A DNA stretch of 64,000 nt from Dokdonella_A sp036518555 (GTDB lineage Bacteria > Pseudomonadota > Gammaproteobacteria > Xanthomonadales > Rhodanobacteraceae). The stretch spans positions 1 to 64,000 of the forward strand of contig NZ_DATDMY010000093.1 of NCBI RefSeq assembly GCF_036518555.1, written 5' to 3'. Each line of letters starts with the position of its first letter. Position 1 is the stretch's first letter. A model generated the notes under the pieces. The model was not told where the DNA came from. It was given only the letters and a program-made list of their open reading frames with translations, and made no database searches. Below, one piece after another: positions 19,551-27,345 of the stretch. The translations under genes were made by a program, and so were the position numbers.

Positions 19551-20104
19551 GAACGCAGCGGCCGGCGCAGGTCGAAGCGCACGCGCACGAGATCGGCTTC
19601 GCCCGGGACTGCCTCGCGTTGCGCGCCGAGCCGGCGCGAGAAATCGAGCATGAGCGCATTGTCGGCGAGGACCGAGCCCCACAGTTCCATCAGGCCGCGG
19701 CGGCGCCCTTCGCTCACGAGGCGCTGCATGAGCGCGCGGCCGATGCCGACGCCGACCATGCTCGGGTCGACGACGACCGCGAATTCCGCCGATTGCCCGC
19801 CAGGATCCACGTGCATGCGCGCCTCGCCGCGGATCTCGCCGTCCTCGTCGACGACGACGAACGCGGCCGTCATGGCCGGATCGAAATGCACGAGGTTGTG
19901 CGCGGCCTGTTCGGACAGCTCGGTCATGCGATGGAACACGCGCTGGCGCACCTGTTCCGGGGTGAGCCGCGCGAAGCCGCGCTTGAGCGCTTCGGTGTCG
20001 TCGACGCGCACCGGGCGCACGCGCAGCACGCGGCCGTCGGCGGTGCGGAACGCGCGGCCGCGCGGGCGCTTCGGGCGATGATTCGGCGAGGGGTCTGCGG
20101 ACAT
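19541..20104 (-). CDS. GNAT family N-acetyltransferase
   Basis: A 187-residue acetyltransferase. The core VVVDPSMVGVGIGRALMQRLVSEG carries the acetyl-CoA loop, after GEARMHVDPGGQSAEFA and before ADNALMLDFSRRLG. This arrangement resembles the GNAT domain fused to or acting with acyl-CoA synthetase-like proteins (Pat-type), but the partner domain is absent and the acceptor is unknown. ATG 20104 is chosen; the frame upstream is low-complexity Arg-rich. It ends inside the last codons of the RND pump gene on the opposite strand. Confidence 0.82.
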   Translation of the reverse strand: MSADPSPNHRPKRPRGRAFRTADGRVLRVRPVRVDDTEALKRGFARLTPEQVRQRVFHRMTELSEQAAHNLVHFDPAMTAAFVVVDEDGEIRGEARMHVDPGGQSAEFAVVVDPSMVGVGIGRALMQRLVSEGRRRGLMELWGSVLADNALMLDFSRRLGAQREAVPGEADLVRVRFDLRRPLRSYD

Positions 20105-20243
20105 GCGGCACCTGGCAGGCGACCGCCCGAGCATGCCATGCCGTGTCGCGGCGTGCAGCGCGCGGCCGCCGCGGCGCGAGCGCGGGTTTCCGCGTCGGGG
20201 CACGACGGGCTAGGATGCACGCTTTCGGGGTGGAGTCGATACG

Positions 20244-20615
20244 ATGGTCAAGCCGGTCACGGGCCTCGGCGACGCGGACCTCGACGATCTGTGCGCTCGC
20301 TGGCCGGGCGCCACGCGGTCGATCAAGTGGGAAGTCGACCTCGTCTGGAGCGTCGCGAACAAGATGTTCGTCGTGTACTGCATGCTCGGGCCCGATCGCG
20401 GCCGGCTGTCGTTCAAGGTCGATTCGGACCGTTTCCTCGAACTGACCGAGCAGCCGGGCATGGCGCCCGCGCACTACATGGCGCGCGCGTTCTGGGTCAG
20501 CGTGACCGAACCCGAACGGTTCTCGCGCGACGAACTCGCGGGCTACGTGCGGCGCTCCTACGAGCTCGTGCGCGCGAACCTGCCGAAGAAGACCCAGGCC
20601 GCGCTCGGCGAATGA
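20244..20615 (+). CDS. MmcQ/YjbR family protein, first copy
   Basis: A 123-residue protein of the YjbR fold. Visible family features are the N-terminal helix with LCARWPGATRSIKW, the strand KMFVVYCMLG, RLSFKVDSDRFLELTEQPG and the C-terminal helix with YVRRSYELVRANLPKK. Members bind DNA weakly or have unknown roles. GGGGTGGAG lies before the ATG. The stop overlaps the start of the second copy (ATGA), so the two are translationally coupled. Confidence 0.85.
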   Translation: MVKPVTGLGDADLDDLCARWPGATRSIKWEVDLVWSVANKMFVVYCMLGPDRGRLSFKVDSDRFLELTEQPGMAPAHYMARAFWVSVTEPERFSRDELAGYVRRSYELVRANLPKKTQAALGE

Positions 20616-20989
20616 GCGCACGGCGCGGCACCGGCGGGAAGCCCGCGGCGTTCGGGATCGGGCCCGACGAGTTCCGTCGCCTCGCGCTCGCGCTGCCCGA
20701 TGCCGTCGAAGGCGCGCACATGGGGCACGCCGATTTCCGCGTGCGCAAGAGGATCTTCGCCACGCTCGGTTCACCGGATGCGCACTGGGGCATGGTCAAG
20801 CTCGCGCCCGAGCAGCAGGAACTGTTCATGCGCGTCGACGCCGCGTTCGTGCCCGCGAAGGGCGCGTGGGGGCGGCAGGGTTACACGCTCGTGCGCCTCG
20901 ATGCGGTGCGTGCCGACCTGCTGCACGACGCGCTGACGGCCGCGTGGCGCACGATCGCGCAAGGAACGAAGGCACGCGGGCCTCGATGA
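20612..20989 (+). CDS. MmcQ/YjbR family protein, second copy
   Basis: A 125-residue relative of the preceding gene, with FRRLALALPDAVEGAHMGHADFRV, RKRIFATLGS, MVKLAPEQQELFM, FVPAKGAWGRQGYTLVRLDAV and a terminal helix ending AWRTIAQ. ATG 20612 overlaps the upstream stop by the ATGA arrangement. The two copies share fold but little sequence, so they are old paralogues rather than a recent duplication. They may form a heterodimer, which is inference from coupling. Function unknown. Confidence 0.82.
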   Translation: MSARRGTGGKPAAFGIGPDEFRRLALALPDAVEGAHMGHADFRVRKRIFATLGSPDAHWGMVKLAPEQQELFMRVDAAFVPAKGAWGRQGYTLVRLDAVRADLLHDALTAAWRTIAQGTKARGPR

Positions 20990-21066
20990 CATCATCCGGT
21001 GTCGAGTGTCGGGACGCGCGCGTCGTCGGCGTCTCTCGCGCCGCGCGCCGCCCGCCCTACCGCTCC

Positions 21067-21084
21067 GCGCTCGACCCGCCCTAC
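21067..21084 (-). repeat. 18-bp intergenic repeat, copy 2 (inverted)
   Basis: Reverse complement of the 18-mer at 7760-7777, identical over all 18 bases, lying between the YjbR pair and the cation transporter. A second, shorter CGCCCTAC sits 16 bases to its left (about 21053-21060), so the core may be partly duplicated here. Confidence 0.65.
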
Positions 21085-21118
21085 ACTCGTCCACCCTGAT
21101 CCACGGAACCGATCGCGC

Positions 21119-22027
21119 ATGTCCGGCAAGGCCGATTCGCTCAAGACGATCCTCTTCGCGCTCGGCGCGAACTTCGCGATCTTCGTGTCGAAGGCCGCCG
21201 CGGCCGCGATCACGGGCTCGGGCGCCATGACCGCCGAGGCGGTCCACTCGCTCGCCGATTGCGGCAACCAGGGCCTGCTCCTGCTCGGCCTCAAGAACGC
21301 CAAGCGCCTGCCTTCGCCGGACTATCCGCTCGGCCACGGCAAGGCGATCTACTTCTGGTCGTTCCTCGTCGCGCTGCTGCTGTTCACGGTCGGCGGTGCG
21401 TTCTCGATCTACGAAGGCCTGCACAAGCTGCACGAACCCGAGCCGCTGCGCTGGCCGTGGCTCGCGATCGGCGTGCTCGCGTTCGGCATCGTCGCCGAGA
21501 GCTTCTCGATGTGGGGGTGCATGCGCGAGGTGAACAAGGCGCGCGGCGACCACAGCCTCTGGTACTGGTTCCGCGAGAGCCGCCAGAGCGAACTCATCGT
21601 CGTCTTCGGCGAGGACCTCGCCGCCTTGCTCGGGCTCGTGTTCGCGCTCGCCGCGGTGCTGCTCACGATGATCACGGGCAATCCCGTGTTCGACGCGATC
21701 GGCACGCTCGCGATCGGCGTGCTGCTCGTGCTCGTCGCGCTGTTCGTCGCGGTCGAGGTCAAGGCGCTGCTGATCGGGCAGAGCGCCGACCCGGAACTCA
21801 AGGCGGCGATCCATGCGTTCCTCGAGCAGCGACCGGAAGTCGCACGCGTGTTCAACGTCATCACGTTGCAGCTCGGCGTCGACGTCATGGTCGCGGTGAA
21901 GGCCGAGATGCGCGGGGACCTGTCCGCGCGCGCGCTGGTCGAGGCGATCAACGCGGTCGAGGGCGACCTCAAGACGCGGTTCCCCGAGGTGCGCTGGTCG
22001 TTCTTCGAGCCGGACGTGGCGGACTGA
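21119..22027 (+). CDS. Cation diffusion facilitator family transporter
   Basis: A 302-residue inner-membrane metal(II)/proton antiporter. Helix 2 carries AEAVHSLADCGNQ (His and Asp ligands) and helix 5 carries VVFGEDLAALLGL, where Glu-Asp replaces the more common HxxxD pair; YPLGHGKAIYFWS is the conserved loop 2-3 motif. A C-terminal cytoplasmic domain begins about 215. The metal cannot be inferred reliably; the helix 5 variant is unlike typical zinc exporters. Its stop is one base from the histidine kinase start, so these genes form one unit with the kinase and regulator. Confidence 0.88.
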   Translation: MSGKADSLKTILFALGANFAIFVSKAAAAAITGSGAMTAEAVHSLADCGNQGLLLLGLKNAKRLPSPDYPLGHGKAIYFWSFLVALLLFTVGGAFSIYEGLHKLHEPEPLRWPWLAIGVLAFGIVAESFSMWGCMREVNKARGDHSLWYWFRESRQSELIVVFGEDLAALLGLVFALAAVLLTMITGNPVFDAIGTLAIGVLLVLVALFVAVEVKALLIGQSADPELKAAIHAFLEQRPEVARVFNVITLQLGVDVMVAVKAEMRGDLSARALVEAINAVEGDLKTRFPEVRWSFFEPDVAD

Positions 22028-22028
22028 C

Positions 22029-23147
22029 ATGTCCACCGTCGACGCGGAGACCGCGGTCGCGGTGTCGGCGGAGAGCACCGCGCCGCGCGGCGTCCGGTGG
22101 CGGCCTTGGCTCGCGTATGCGGCCGCCTGGCTCGGCATCGGCCTCTGGCTCGGCATCAACGTCGTCATCGGCCATCGCAACAGCGGCAGCCGCATCCCCG
22201 CCTGGGAGCCGATGTGCTGGGAACTCAGCAGCGCGGCCGTGGTCGCGGTGCTCGCGATCGGCATCTTCCGTTTCGAGCGGCGCCATCCGCTGTCCGGGTC
22301 CGACTGGCTGCGGCGCGTGCCACTGCACGCGGCCGCGGCGATCGTGTTCTCTCTGCTGCACACGCTCGGGATGGTCGGCATCCGCAAGGCGGTCTACGCG
22401 TTCATGGGCGGCCGCTACGACTTCGGCGATCCGCTGCTCGGCTTCGCCTACGAGTTGCAGAAGGACCTCATCAGTTACGCGCTGCTCGCGGGCGCGTGCG
22501 TCGCCTGGCGCGGGCTGCGCCTGCGGCGCGAGCGCGAGCTCGCCGTACTCGAGCTCGAGCGCGACCTCGGACAGGCGCGCCTGGCCCAGCTGACCGCGCA
22601 GATCGAGCCGCATTTCATGTTCAACACGCTCAATGCGATCTCCAATCGCATGCACGAGGACGTCGAGGCGGCCGACCGCATGATCGCCGCGCTCGCCGTG
22701 CTCATGCGCGTCGCGCTCAGCGAAACCGGCGACGCGCGCGTGCGCGTGATCGACGACGTGGTCTGGCTCGAACGTTACTTCGAGCTCATGCGCGAGCGCT
22801 TTCGCGGCAAGCTCGAAACGCAGGTCGAAGTCGAGCCCGCCGCGCGCGACGCGCGCATACCGCGGCTGCTGCTGCAGCCGCTGGTCGAGAACGCGTTCGA
22901 GCACGGGCTCGCGTCGGGCCGCGGCCGCGTGCGCGTCACGATCGGCGCGAACGACACGACGGTGTTCTGCACGGTCGAGGACGACGGGCGCGGGCTTGCT
23001 CCCGACTACGTGCCCGGGGTGGGGCTCGCCAACGTGCGCCATCGGCTCCAACTCATGTATCCAGGGCGGCACCGCTTCGCGATCGGTCCGGGCAGGATCG
23101 CCGGCACGCGCATCGAGATCGAACTGCCGTTCGAGCGCGATGGCTGA
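22029..23147 (+). CDS. LytS/YehU-type sensor histidine kinase
   Basis: A 372-residue membrane kinase. About four helices (residues 25-170) make up the sensor part with no recognised periplasmic domain. The His_kinase signature LTAQIEPHFMFNTLNAISNR carries the phospho-accepting His near 198, and the ATP-binding part has LLLQPLVENAFEHG (N-box) and ENDGRG-like VEDDGRGL plus GVGLANVRHRL (G boxes). It begins one base after the cation transporter stop and overlaps the response regulator by eight bases, showing tight coupling to both. Confidence 0.92.
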   Translation: MSTVDAETAVAVSAESTAPRGVRWRPWLAYAAAWLGIGLWLGINVVIGHRNSGSRIPAWEPMCWELSSAAVVAVLAIGIFRFERRHPLSGSDWLRRVPLHAAAAIVFSLLHTLGMVGIRKAVYAFMGGRYDFGDPLLGFAYELQKDLISYALLAGACVAWRGLRLRRERELAVLELERDLGQARLAQLTAQIEPHFMFNTLNAISNRMHEDVEAADRMIAALAVLMRVALSETGDARVRVIDDVVWLERYFELMRERFRGKLETQVEVEPAARDARIPRLLLQPLVENAFEHGLASGRGRVRVTIGANDTTVFCTVEDDGRGLAPDYVPGVGLANVRHRLQLMYPGRHRFAIGPGRIAGTRIEIELPFERDG

Positions 23148-23910
23148 GGTCCGCGTCGCGATCGTCGAGGACGAGCCGCCCGCGCGCGCGAAGCTGCGAC
23201 GCCTGCTCGCGGCGCAGCCGGATTGGCGCATCGTCGGCGAAGCCGAAGACGTCGCCGGCGGTATCGCGTTGTTGCGCGACGCAGCGCCGGACCTGCTGTT
23301 CCTCGACATCCAGCTCGGCGCCGGGAACGGCTTCGACGTGCTCGTGCGCAGCGCTCCGCCGCATCCGCTCGTCGTGTTCACGACCGCCTACCACGAGCAT
23401 GCGTTGCGCGCGTTCGACGTCGCCGCGCTCGACTACCTGCTCAAGCCGTTCGATCGCACGCGCTTCGTGCAATGCCTCGAACGCGTCGCCGCCCGCCTCG
23501 CGGAACGGCGCCGCGACGATGGCGCCGCCGCCGACGAGGAGCGGCTGCGCCGCGTCGGCGACCTCGGCCGCGCGGAGCGCCTCGCGCGCTTCCTCGTGCA
23601 CGAGCGCGGCCGTACGCGCATCGTGCCGATCGCCGACGTGCAGCGCCTGTCGGCGTCGGGCAACTACGTCGAGGTGCACACGCGCGAGCGCTGCCACCTC
23701 GTGCGCGCGACCCTGTCGCGCCTCGCGCAACGGCTCGACCCGGGCGAATTCCTGCGCGTGCACCGCTCGCACCTCGTGCGCGCGGACTTCATCGCGGCGA
23801 CCGCCCCGCGCGCGCACGGCGACCTCGCGCTGACCTTGCGCGACGGCACCGAGCTGCTGTTGAGCCGGCGCTATCGCGCGCTGCTGCCCACGGACTGGCG
23901 CGGCGGTTGA
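23140..23910 (+). CDS. LytTR-family response regulator
   Basis: A 256-residue cytoplasmic regulator. The receiver domain has the acidic pair VEDE near residue 8, phospho-acceptor Asp in LLFLDIQLG near 52, Thr in FTTAYHEHA and Lys in YLLKPFDR. The C-terminal LytTR DNA-binding domain has IVPIADVQRLSASGNYVEVHT and FLRVHRSHLVR, typical of AlgR/LytR proteins. ATG 23140 lies inside the kinase gene, eight bases before its end. Targets unknown; the co-transcribed cation transporter is an obvious candidate. Confidence 0.92.
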   Translation: MAEVRVAIVEDEPPARAKLRRLLAAQPDWRIVGEAEDVAGGIALLRDAAPDLLFLDIQLGAGNGFDVLVRSAPPHPLVVFTTAYHEHALRAFDVAALDYLLKPFDRTRFVQCLERVAARLAERRRDDGAAADEERLRRVGDLGRAERLARFLVHERGRTRIVPIADVQRLSASGNYVEVHTRERCHLVRATLSRLAQRLDPGEFLRVHRSHLVRADFIAATAPRAHGDLALTLRDGTELLLSRRYRALLPTDWRGG

Positions 23911-24250
23911 TTCGGCTTCGGGCGAGGGTCCCGATCGGTAGGGGCGGAAACGCTACGGCTTGGATGTCGTCGACGCGTGCGATGCGGCCTGCGTTCGCGC
24001 GTGCCCGGCGCCCCTGCAGGAGGCCCGCGGGTTGAACCAGGCCGAACGCGGCGAGGATGCCGATGGCGACGTTCGCGAAGGTGCGCATGGCGTTGACCCG
24101 CAGACGACCCGATGGATCTTCGGACGAGCCTCCGGCGACCGCAAGGTAGGGTCCCGCCCGCGTCGCCGTCCGTCCCGTTCGTCCCATCCTGCTTGTCGCC
24201 GCGCGCGCGCCGCGCGTCCAATCGGCGCAGGGTATGGTTGAGGGACGACG
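23911..24250. other. Intergenic stretch without a confident gene
   Basis: 340 bases between the LytTR regulator and the quinoprotein gene. A minus-strand frame starting ATG at 24088 gives a short hydrophobic N-terminus (MRTFANVAIGILAAFGLV) and then runs antisense through the regulator gene to 23789; it lacks a good ribosome-binding site and is not called. The part 24130-24220 is simple G/C-skewed sequence. The promoter of the downstream gene should lie here, but no clear -35/-10 pair was found. Confidence 0.5.
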
Positions 24251-26206
24251 ATGAGGACGATCTTGCTGCTTGCGGGCTTCGCAGCCGCGCTCCCGGCGCA
24301 CGCCGCGTTCGAATGGAGCGCGTACGGCGGCGACGGCCGCGGCCAGCGGCATGCGCCGCTCACGCAGATCACGCCCGCGAATGTCGGCCGGCTCGAGCTC
24401 GCCTGGACGTTCCGCACGGGTGAACTCGGCGAAAGCTTCGCGCGCGCGAAGGATGCGCTCACGTTCGAGGCGACGCCGCTCATGGTCGACGGCACGCTCT
24501 ACTTCGACACCGCGACCGGCAAGGCGTTCGCGCTCGACGCCGCGACCGGTCGCATGCGCTGGCAGTTCGATGCGAAGGTACCGCGCGATCTCGACTACTC
24601 GGAGATGGCCTCGCGCGGCGTGAGTTTTTGGCGCGACGCGCGCGCCGATGCGGCCGCGCCGTGCGCGCAACGCATCCTGTTCGCGACGATCGACGCGCGC
24701 CTGATCGCGCTCGACGCGGCGGACGGCAGACCGTGCAGCGGCTTCGGCGCGAACGGCGAGGTCGTGCTCTCGAAAGGCGTGCGCCTGTCCGAGCGGCGCG
24801 TAGGCCAGTACGAGGTCACGTCGCCGCCCGCGATTGCGGGCGACGTCGCGGTGGTCGGCTCGTCGATCGGCGACGGCGGCGGCACCGACCTCGAACTCGG
24901 TGTCGTGCGCGCGTTCGACCTGCGCAGCGGCCGCGAACTCTGGCACTGGGATCCGATCCCGCGCACGGCGCGCATCCCCGCGGATGCGGCGAACGCCGAC
25001 TTCGGCGAGGTCGATGCGCAACAGGCGCACTGGACCGGCGCCGCGAACGCATGGGCGCCGCTCGCGGTCGACGCCGCGCGCGGCCTCGTATTCGTCCCGA
25101 CCGGCTCGGCGAGCCCCGACTTCTTCGGCGGAATGCGCCCGGGCGATTCGAAGTGGGCCAATTCGGTCGTCGCGCTGCGCGCGGCGAGCGGCGAATTCGT
25201 CTGGGGACGCCAGCTCGTGCATCACGATCTATGGGACTACGACGTCGCCTCGCAACCGATGCTCGTCGACCTCGAGCGTGACGGACGCACCGTCCCCGCG
25301 CTCGTGCAATTGCACAAGACCGGGCAGGTGTTCGTGCTGAACCGCGAGACCGGCGAACCGGTGTTCCCGATCGAGGAGCGCGCCGTGCCACAGGCTGCGG
25401 TCGAGGGCGAGACGCCGTCGCCGACGCAGCCATTCTCGTCGCTGCCGCCGCTCGTGTCGCACGCACCGGTGAAGCCCGAGGATGCGTGGGGGCTCACGTT
25501 CTGGGACCGCAACGCGTGCCGCGACCGGATCGCGGCGCTGCACAGCGAAGGCATCTACACGCCGCCGAGCCTCGCAGGCACGATCGAGCGCCCGGGATAC
25601 GCGGGCGGCTCGAACTGGGGCAGCGGCGCGTGGGATCCGCAACGGCAGCTCCTGCTCGCGAACGTGATGGAGCTGCCGTTCATCGTCGCGCTGATCCCGC
25701 GCGCGGAACTCGAGGTGCAGTACGACTCCGGCCAGTACGAGGGCTGGGAATTCGCGTGGCAGCGCGGCACGCCGTACGGGATGCGCCGCACCTTGCTCAA
25801 GTCGCCGCTCGGTGCGCCGTGCACGGCGCCGCCCTGGGGCAAGCTCGTCGCGGTCGACCTCGCGCATGGCGCGATCGCATGGTCGAAGCCGCTCGGCACG
25901 TCGCGCGACCGCGCACCATGGCCGTTCTGGGGCATCGAAGGGGCACCGAACATGGGCGGCCCGCTGACGACCGCCGGCGGGCTCACGTTCATCGGCGCGA
26001 CCACCGACAACTACCTGCGCGCATTCGATACCGCGACGGGTGCCGAGGTGTGGACGATGCGCCTGCCCGCCGGTGCACAGGCGACACCGATGAGCTACGA
26101 GGCCGGCGGTCGCCAGTTCGTCGTGATCGCCGCGGGCGGCCACGCGAAGATGGGCACGACGCGCGGCGACTACGTGCTTGCGTTCGCGCTGCCCGAGGGC
26201 GGGTAG
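24251..26206 (+). CDS. Soluble periplasmic PQQ-dependent dehydrogenase (glucose/quinate type)
   Basis: A 651-residue quinoprotein with a signal peptide ending PAHA. The eight-bladed propeller belongs to the membrane glucose/quinate dehydrogenase group (FEWSAYGGDGRGQRHAPLTQI at the start, VHHDLWDYDVASQP in the active-site region, GGLTFIGATTDNYLRAFD near the end). The five-helix N-terminal membrane anchor of classical Gcd is missing, so electrons must leave by another route. W-motif repeats such as GEFVWGRQL and GAEVWTMRLP are visible. The sugar or alcohol substrate cannot be named. PQQ biosynthesis genes are not in this window. Confidence 0.88.
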   Translation: MRTILLLAGFAAALPAHAAFEWSAYGGDGRGQRHAPLTQITPANVGRLELAWTFRTGELGESFARAKDALTFEATPLMVDGTLYFDTATGKAFALDAATGRMRWQFDAKVPRDLDYSEMASRGVSFWRDARADAAAPCAQRILFATIDARLIALDAADGRPCSGFGANGEVVLSKGVRLSERRVGQYEVTSPPAIAGDVAVVGSSIGDGGGTDLELGVVRAFDLRSGRELWHWDPIPRTARIPADAANADFGEVDAQQAHWTGAANAWAPLAVDAARGLVFVPTGSASPDFFGGMRPGDSKWANSVVALRAASGEFVWGRQLVHHDLWDYDVASQPMLVDLERDGRTVPALVQLHKTGQVFVLNRETGEPVFPIEERAVPQAAVEGETPSPTQPFSSLPPLVSHAPVKPEDAWGLTFWDRNACRDRIAALHSEGIYTPPSLAGTIERPGYAGGSNWGSGAWDPQRQLLLANVMELPFIVALIPRAELEVQYDSGQYEGWEFAWQRGTPYGMRRTLLKSPLGAPCTAPPWGKLVAVDLAHGAIAWSKPLGTSRDRAPWPFWGIEGAPNMGGPLTTAGGLTFIGATTDNYLRAFDTATGAEVWTMRLPAGAQATPMSYEAGGRQFVVIAAGGHAKMGTTRGDYVLAFALPEGG

Positions 26207-26399
26207 GGTCGGACGCAGCGGCGCTCCCGCGCATGGCGGAGCGAGGCGGTCGAGCGCGAGTCCCATCACGTGCCATGGACGGCTCTCGCGACCTCATGAT
26301 GGGCGATGCTCCGTCGAACCCGATGAAGCTCCCGGTCGAGCGTGGTCGCATCCACGCAGCGCCCTCGCCGCTGCGTCCGACCGGAGTCGACGAGCCGAC

Positions 26400-26897
26400 T
26401 CACCGGATCCCGACGCCGACACCGACGCCGAAACTCCAGTGCCCGCGATCGTCGGGAAACTCGCGCGGCCACAGGTGGACTTCGGCATCGCGCACGCGCG
26501 GATGGACGACCTCGCTGCGGTCGATCGTGCGCACCTCGCTGCCCGCGACGCGGCCACGCAGGCTGAGCCAGCGGCCCGGCGGGAAGTCCATCGGTTCGAC
26601 GAAGCCGGGCAGGACGAGCACGAAGCGACCTTGCGACGGTGCGCGCGTGTCGGGGCGCTGGCCGCGTGCGAGCGGATAGGCGACGACGGCTACTTCCGTC
26701 GTGTCGGCGAGGTTCTCGATCGCGACGATCTTCCCACCCCAGACGACCTCTGCGTCGTGATAGCGTTCGGGTGCCGCGGCGACCTCGGCAGTGGTCGGCG
26801 AGGTCGCGGGCGCGTCCTTGAGGACGGGCGCCGCGCAACCCGCGAGCGCGGCGAGCAGGATCAGCGTTGCAGGCAAACGGAGGGCGGGGCTGGGCAT
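26400..26897 (-). CDS. Slp-family outer-membrane lipoprotein
   Basis: A 165-residue lipoprotein with lipobox LAGC (Cys 21). The Slp-like domain is seen in VVWGGKIVAIENLADTTEV, YPLARGQRPDTRAPSQGRF and PGRWLSLRGRVAG. Enterobacterial Slp is a starvation-induced outer-membrane lipoprotein; the biochemical role is unclear. Start ATG 26897 overlaps the start codon of the divergent GNAT gene, and no good Shine-Dalgarno is seen for it. Converges with the PQQ dehydrogenase across 193 bases. Confidence 0.85.
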   Translation of the reverse strand: MPSPALRLPATLILLAALAGCAAPVLKDAPATSPTTAEVAAAPERYHDAEVVWGGKIVAIENLADTTEVAVVAYPLARGQRPDTRAPSQGRFVLVLPGFVEPMDFPPGRWLSLRGRVAGSEVRTIDRSEVVHPRVRDAEVHLWPREFPDDRGHWSFGVGVGVGIR

Positions 26898-27345
26898 GGG
26901 CGAACACCACGAGCGGACGGTCGACGGCGTCCTATTCTCCACCGATCGCGCGCGCCTGGACATCGATGCGATCCACGCGTTCCTCGCCGGCGAGTCGTAC
27001 TGGGTGCCCGGCATCCATCGCGAACTGGTCGAACGCTCGATCGAGCGCTCGCTGTGTTTCGGAGCCTACGAGGGCACGCGCCAGCTCGCCTTCGCTCGCG
27101 TGGTGACCGACGGCGCCGGGTTCGCCTACCTGTGCGACGTGTTCGTCGTCGACGTCGCGCGAGGGCGCGGGCTAGGCAAGCGCCTCATGGCGTTCGTGTT
27201 CGACCACCCGGATCTGCAGCGCGTGCGCCGGTTCATGCTGGCGACGCGCGACGCACACGGCCTGTATGCGCACTACGGCTTCAGGCCGCTGGCGAACCCC
27301 GCCACCTTCATGGAGCGCTACGACCCCGACGCGCTGTCGCGCTGA
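26896..27345 (+). CDS. GNAT family N-acetyltransferase
   Basis: A 149-residue acetyltransferase. LCDVFVVDVARGRGLGKRLMAFVFDH carries the acetyl-CoA loop, followed by RFMLATRDAHGLYAHYGFRPL. The form, with Asp-Val-Phe-Val-Asp before the loop, is common in small stand-alone acetyltransferases of unknown acceptor. ATG 26896 has GGAGGG eleven bases upstream; that site lies within the divergent Slp gene. Its 3' end overlaps the convergent antiporter gene by 28 bases. Confidence 0.85.
   Translation: MGEHHERTVDGVLFSTDRARLDIDAIHAFLAGESYWVPGIHRELVERSIERSLCFGAYEGTRQLAFARVVTDGAGFAYLCDVFVVDVARGRGLGKRLMAFVFDHPDLQRVRRFMLATRDAHGLYAHYGFRPLANPATFMERYDPDALSR

Noticed and set aside
15102..20774. 1,890-codon open frame on the minus strand across the RND operon
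   Set aside because: It is antisense to the adaptor, pump and neighbours, composed of Arg/His/Asp/Ala-rich low-complexity sequence with no domain; it arises from the extreme third-position GC of the real genes.
23789..24088. Minus-strand small ORF with a hydrophobic N-terminus
   Set aside because: No ribosome-binding site, and two thirds of it is antisense to the LytTR regulator.
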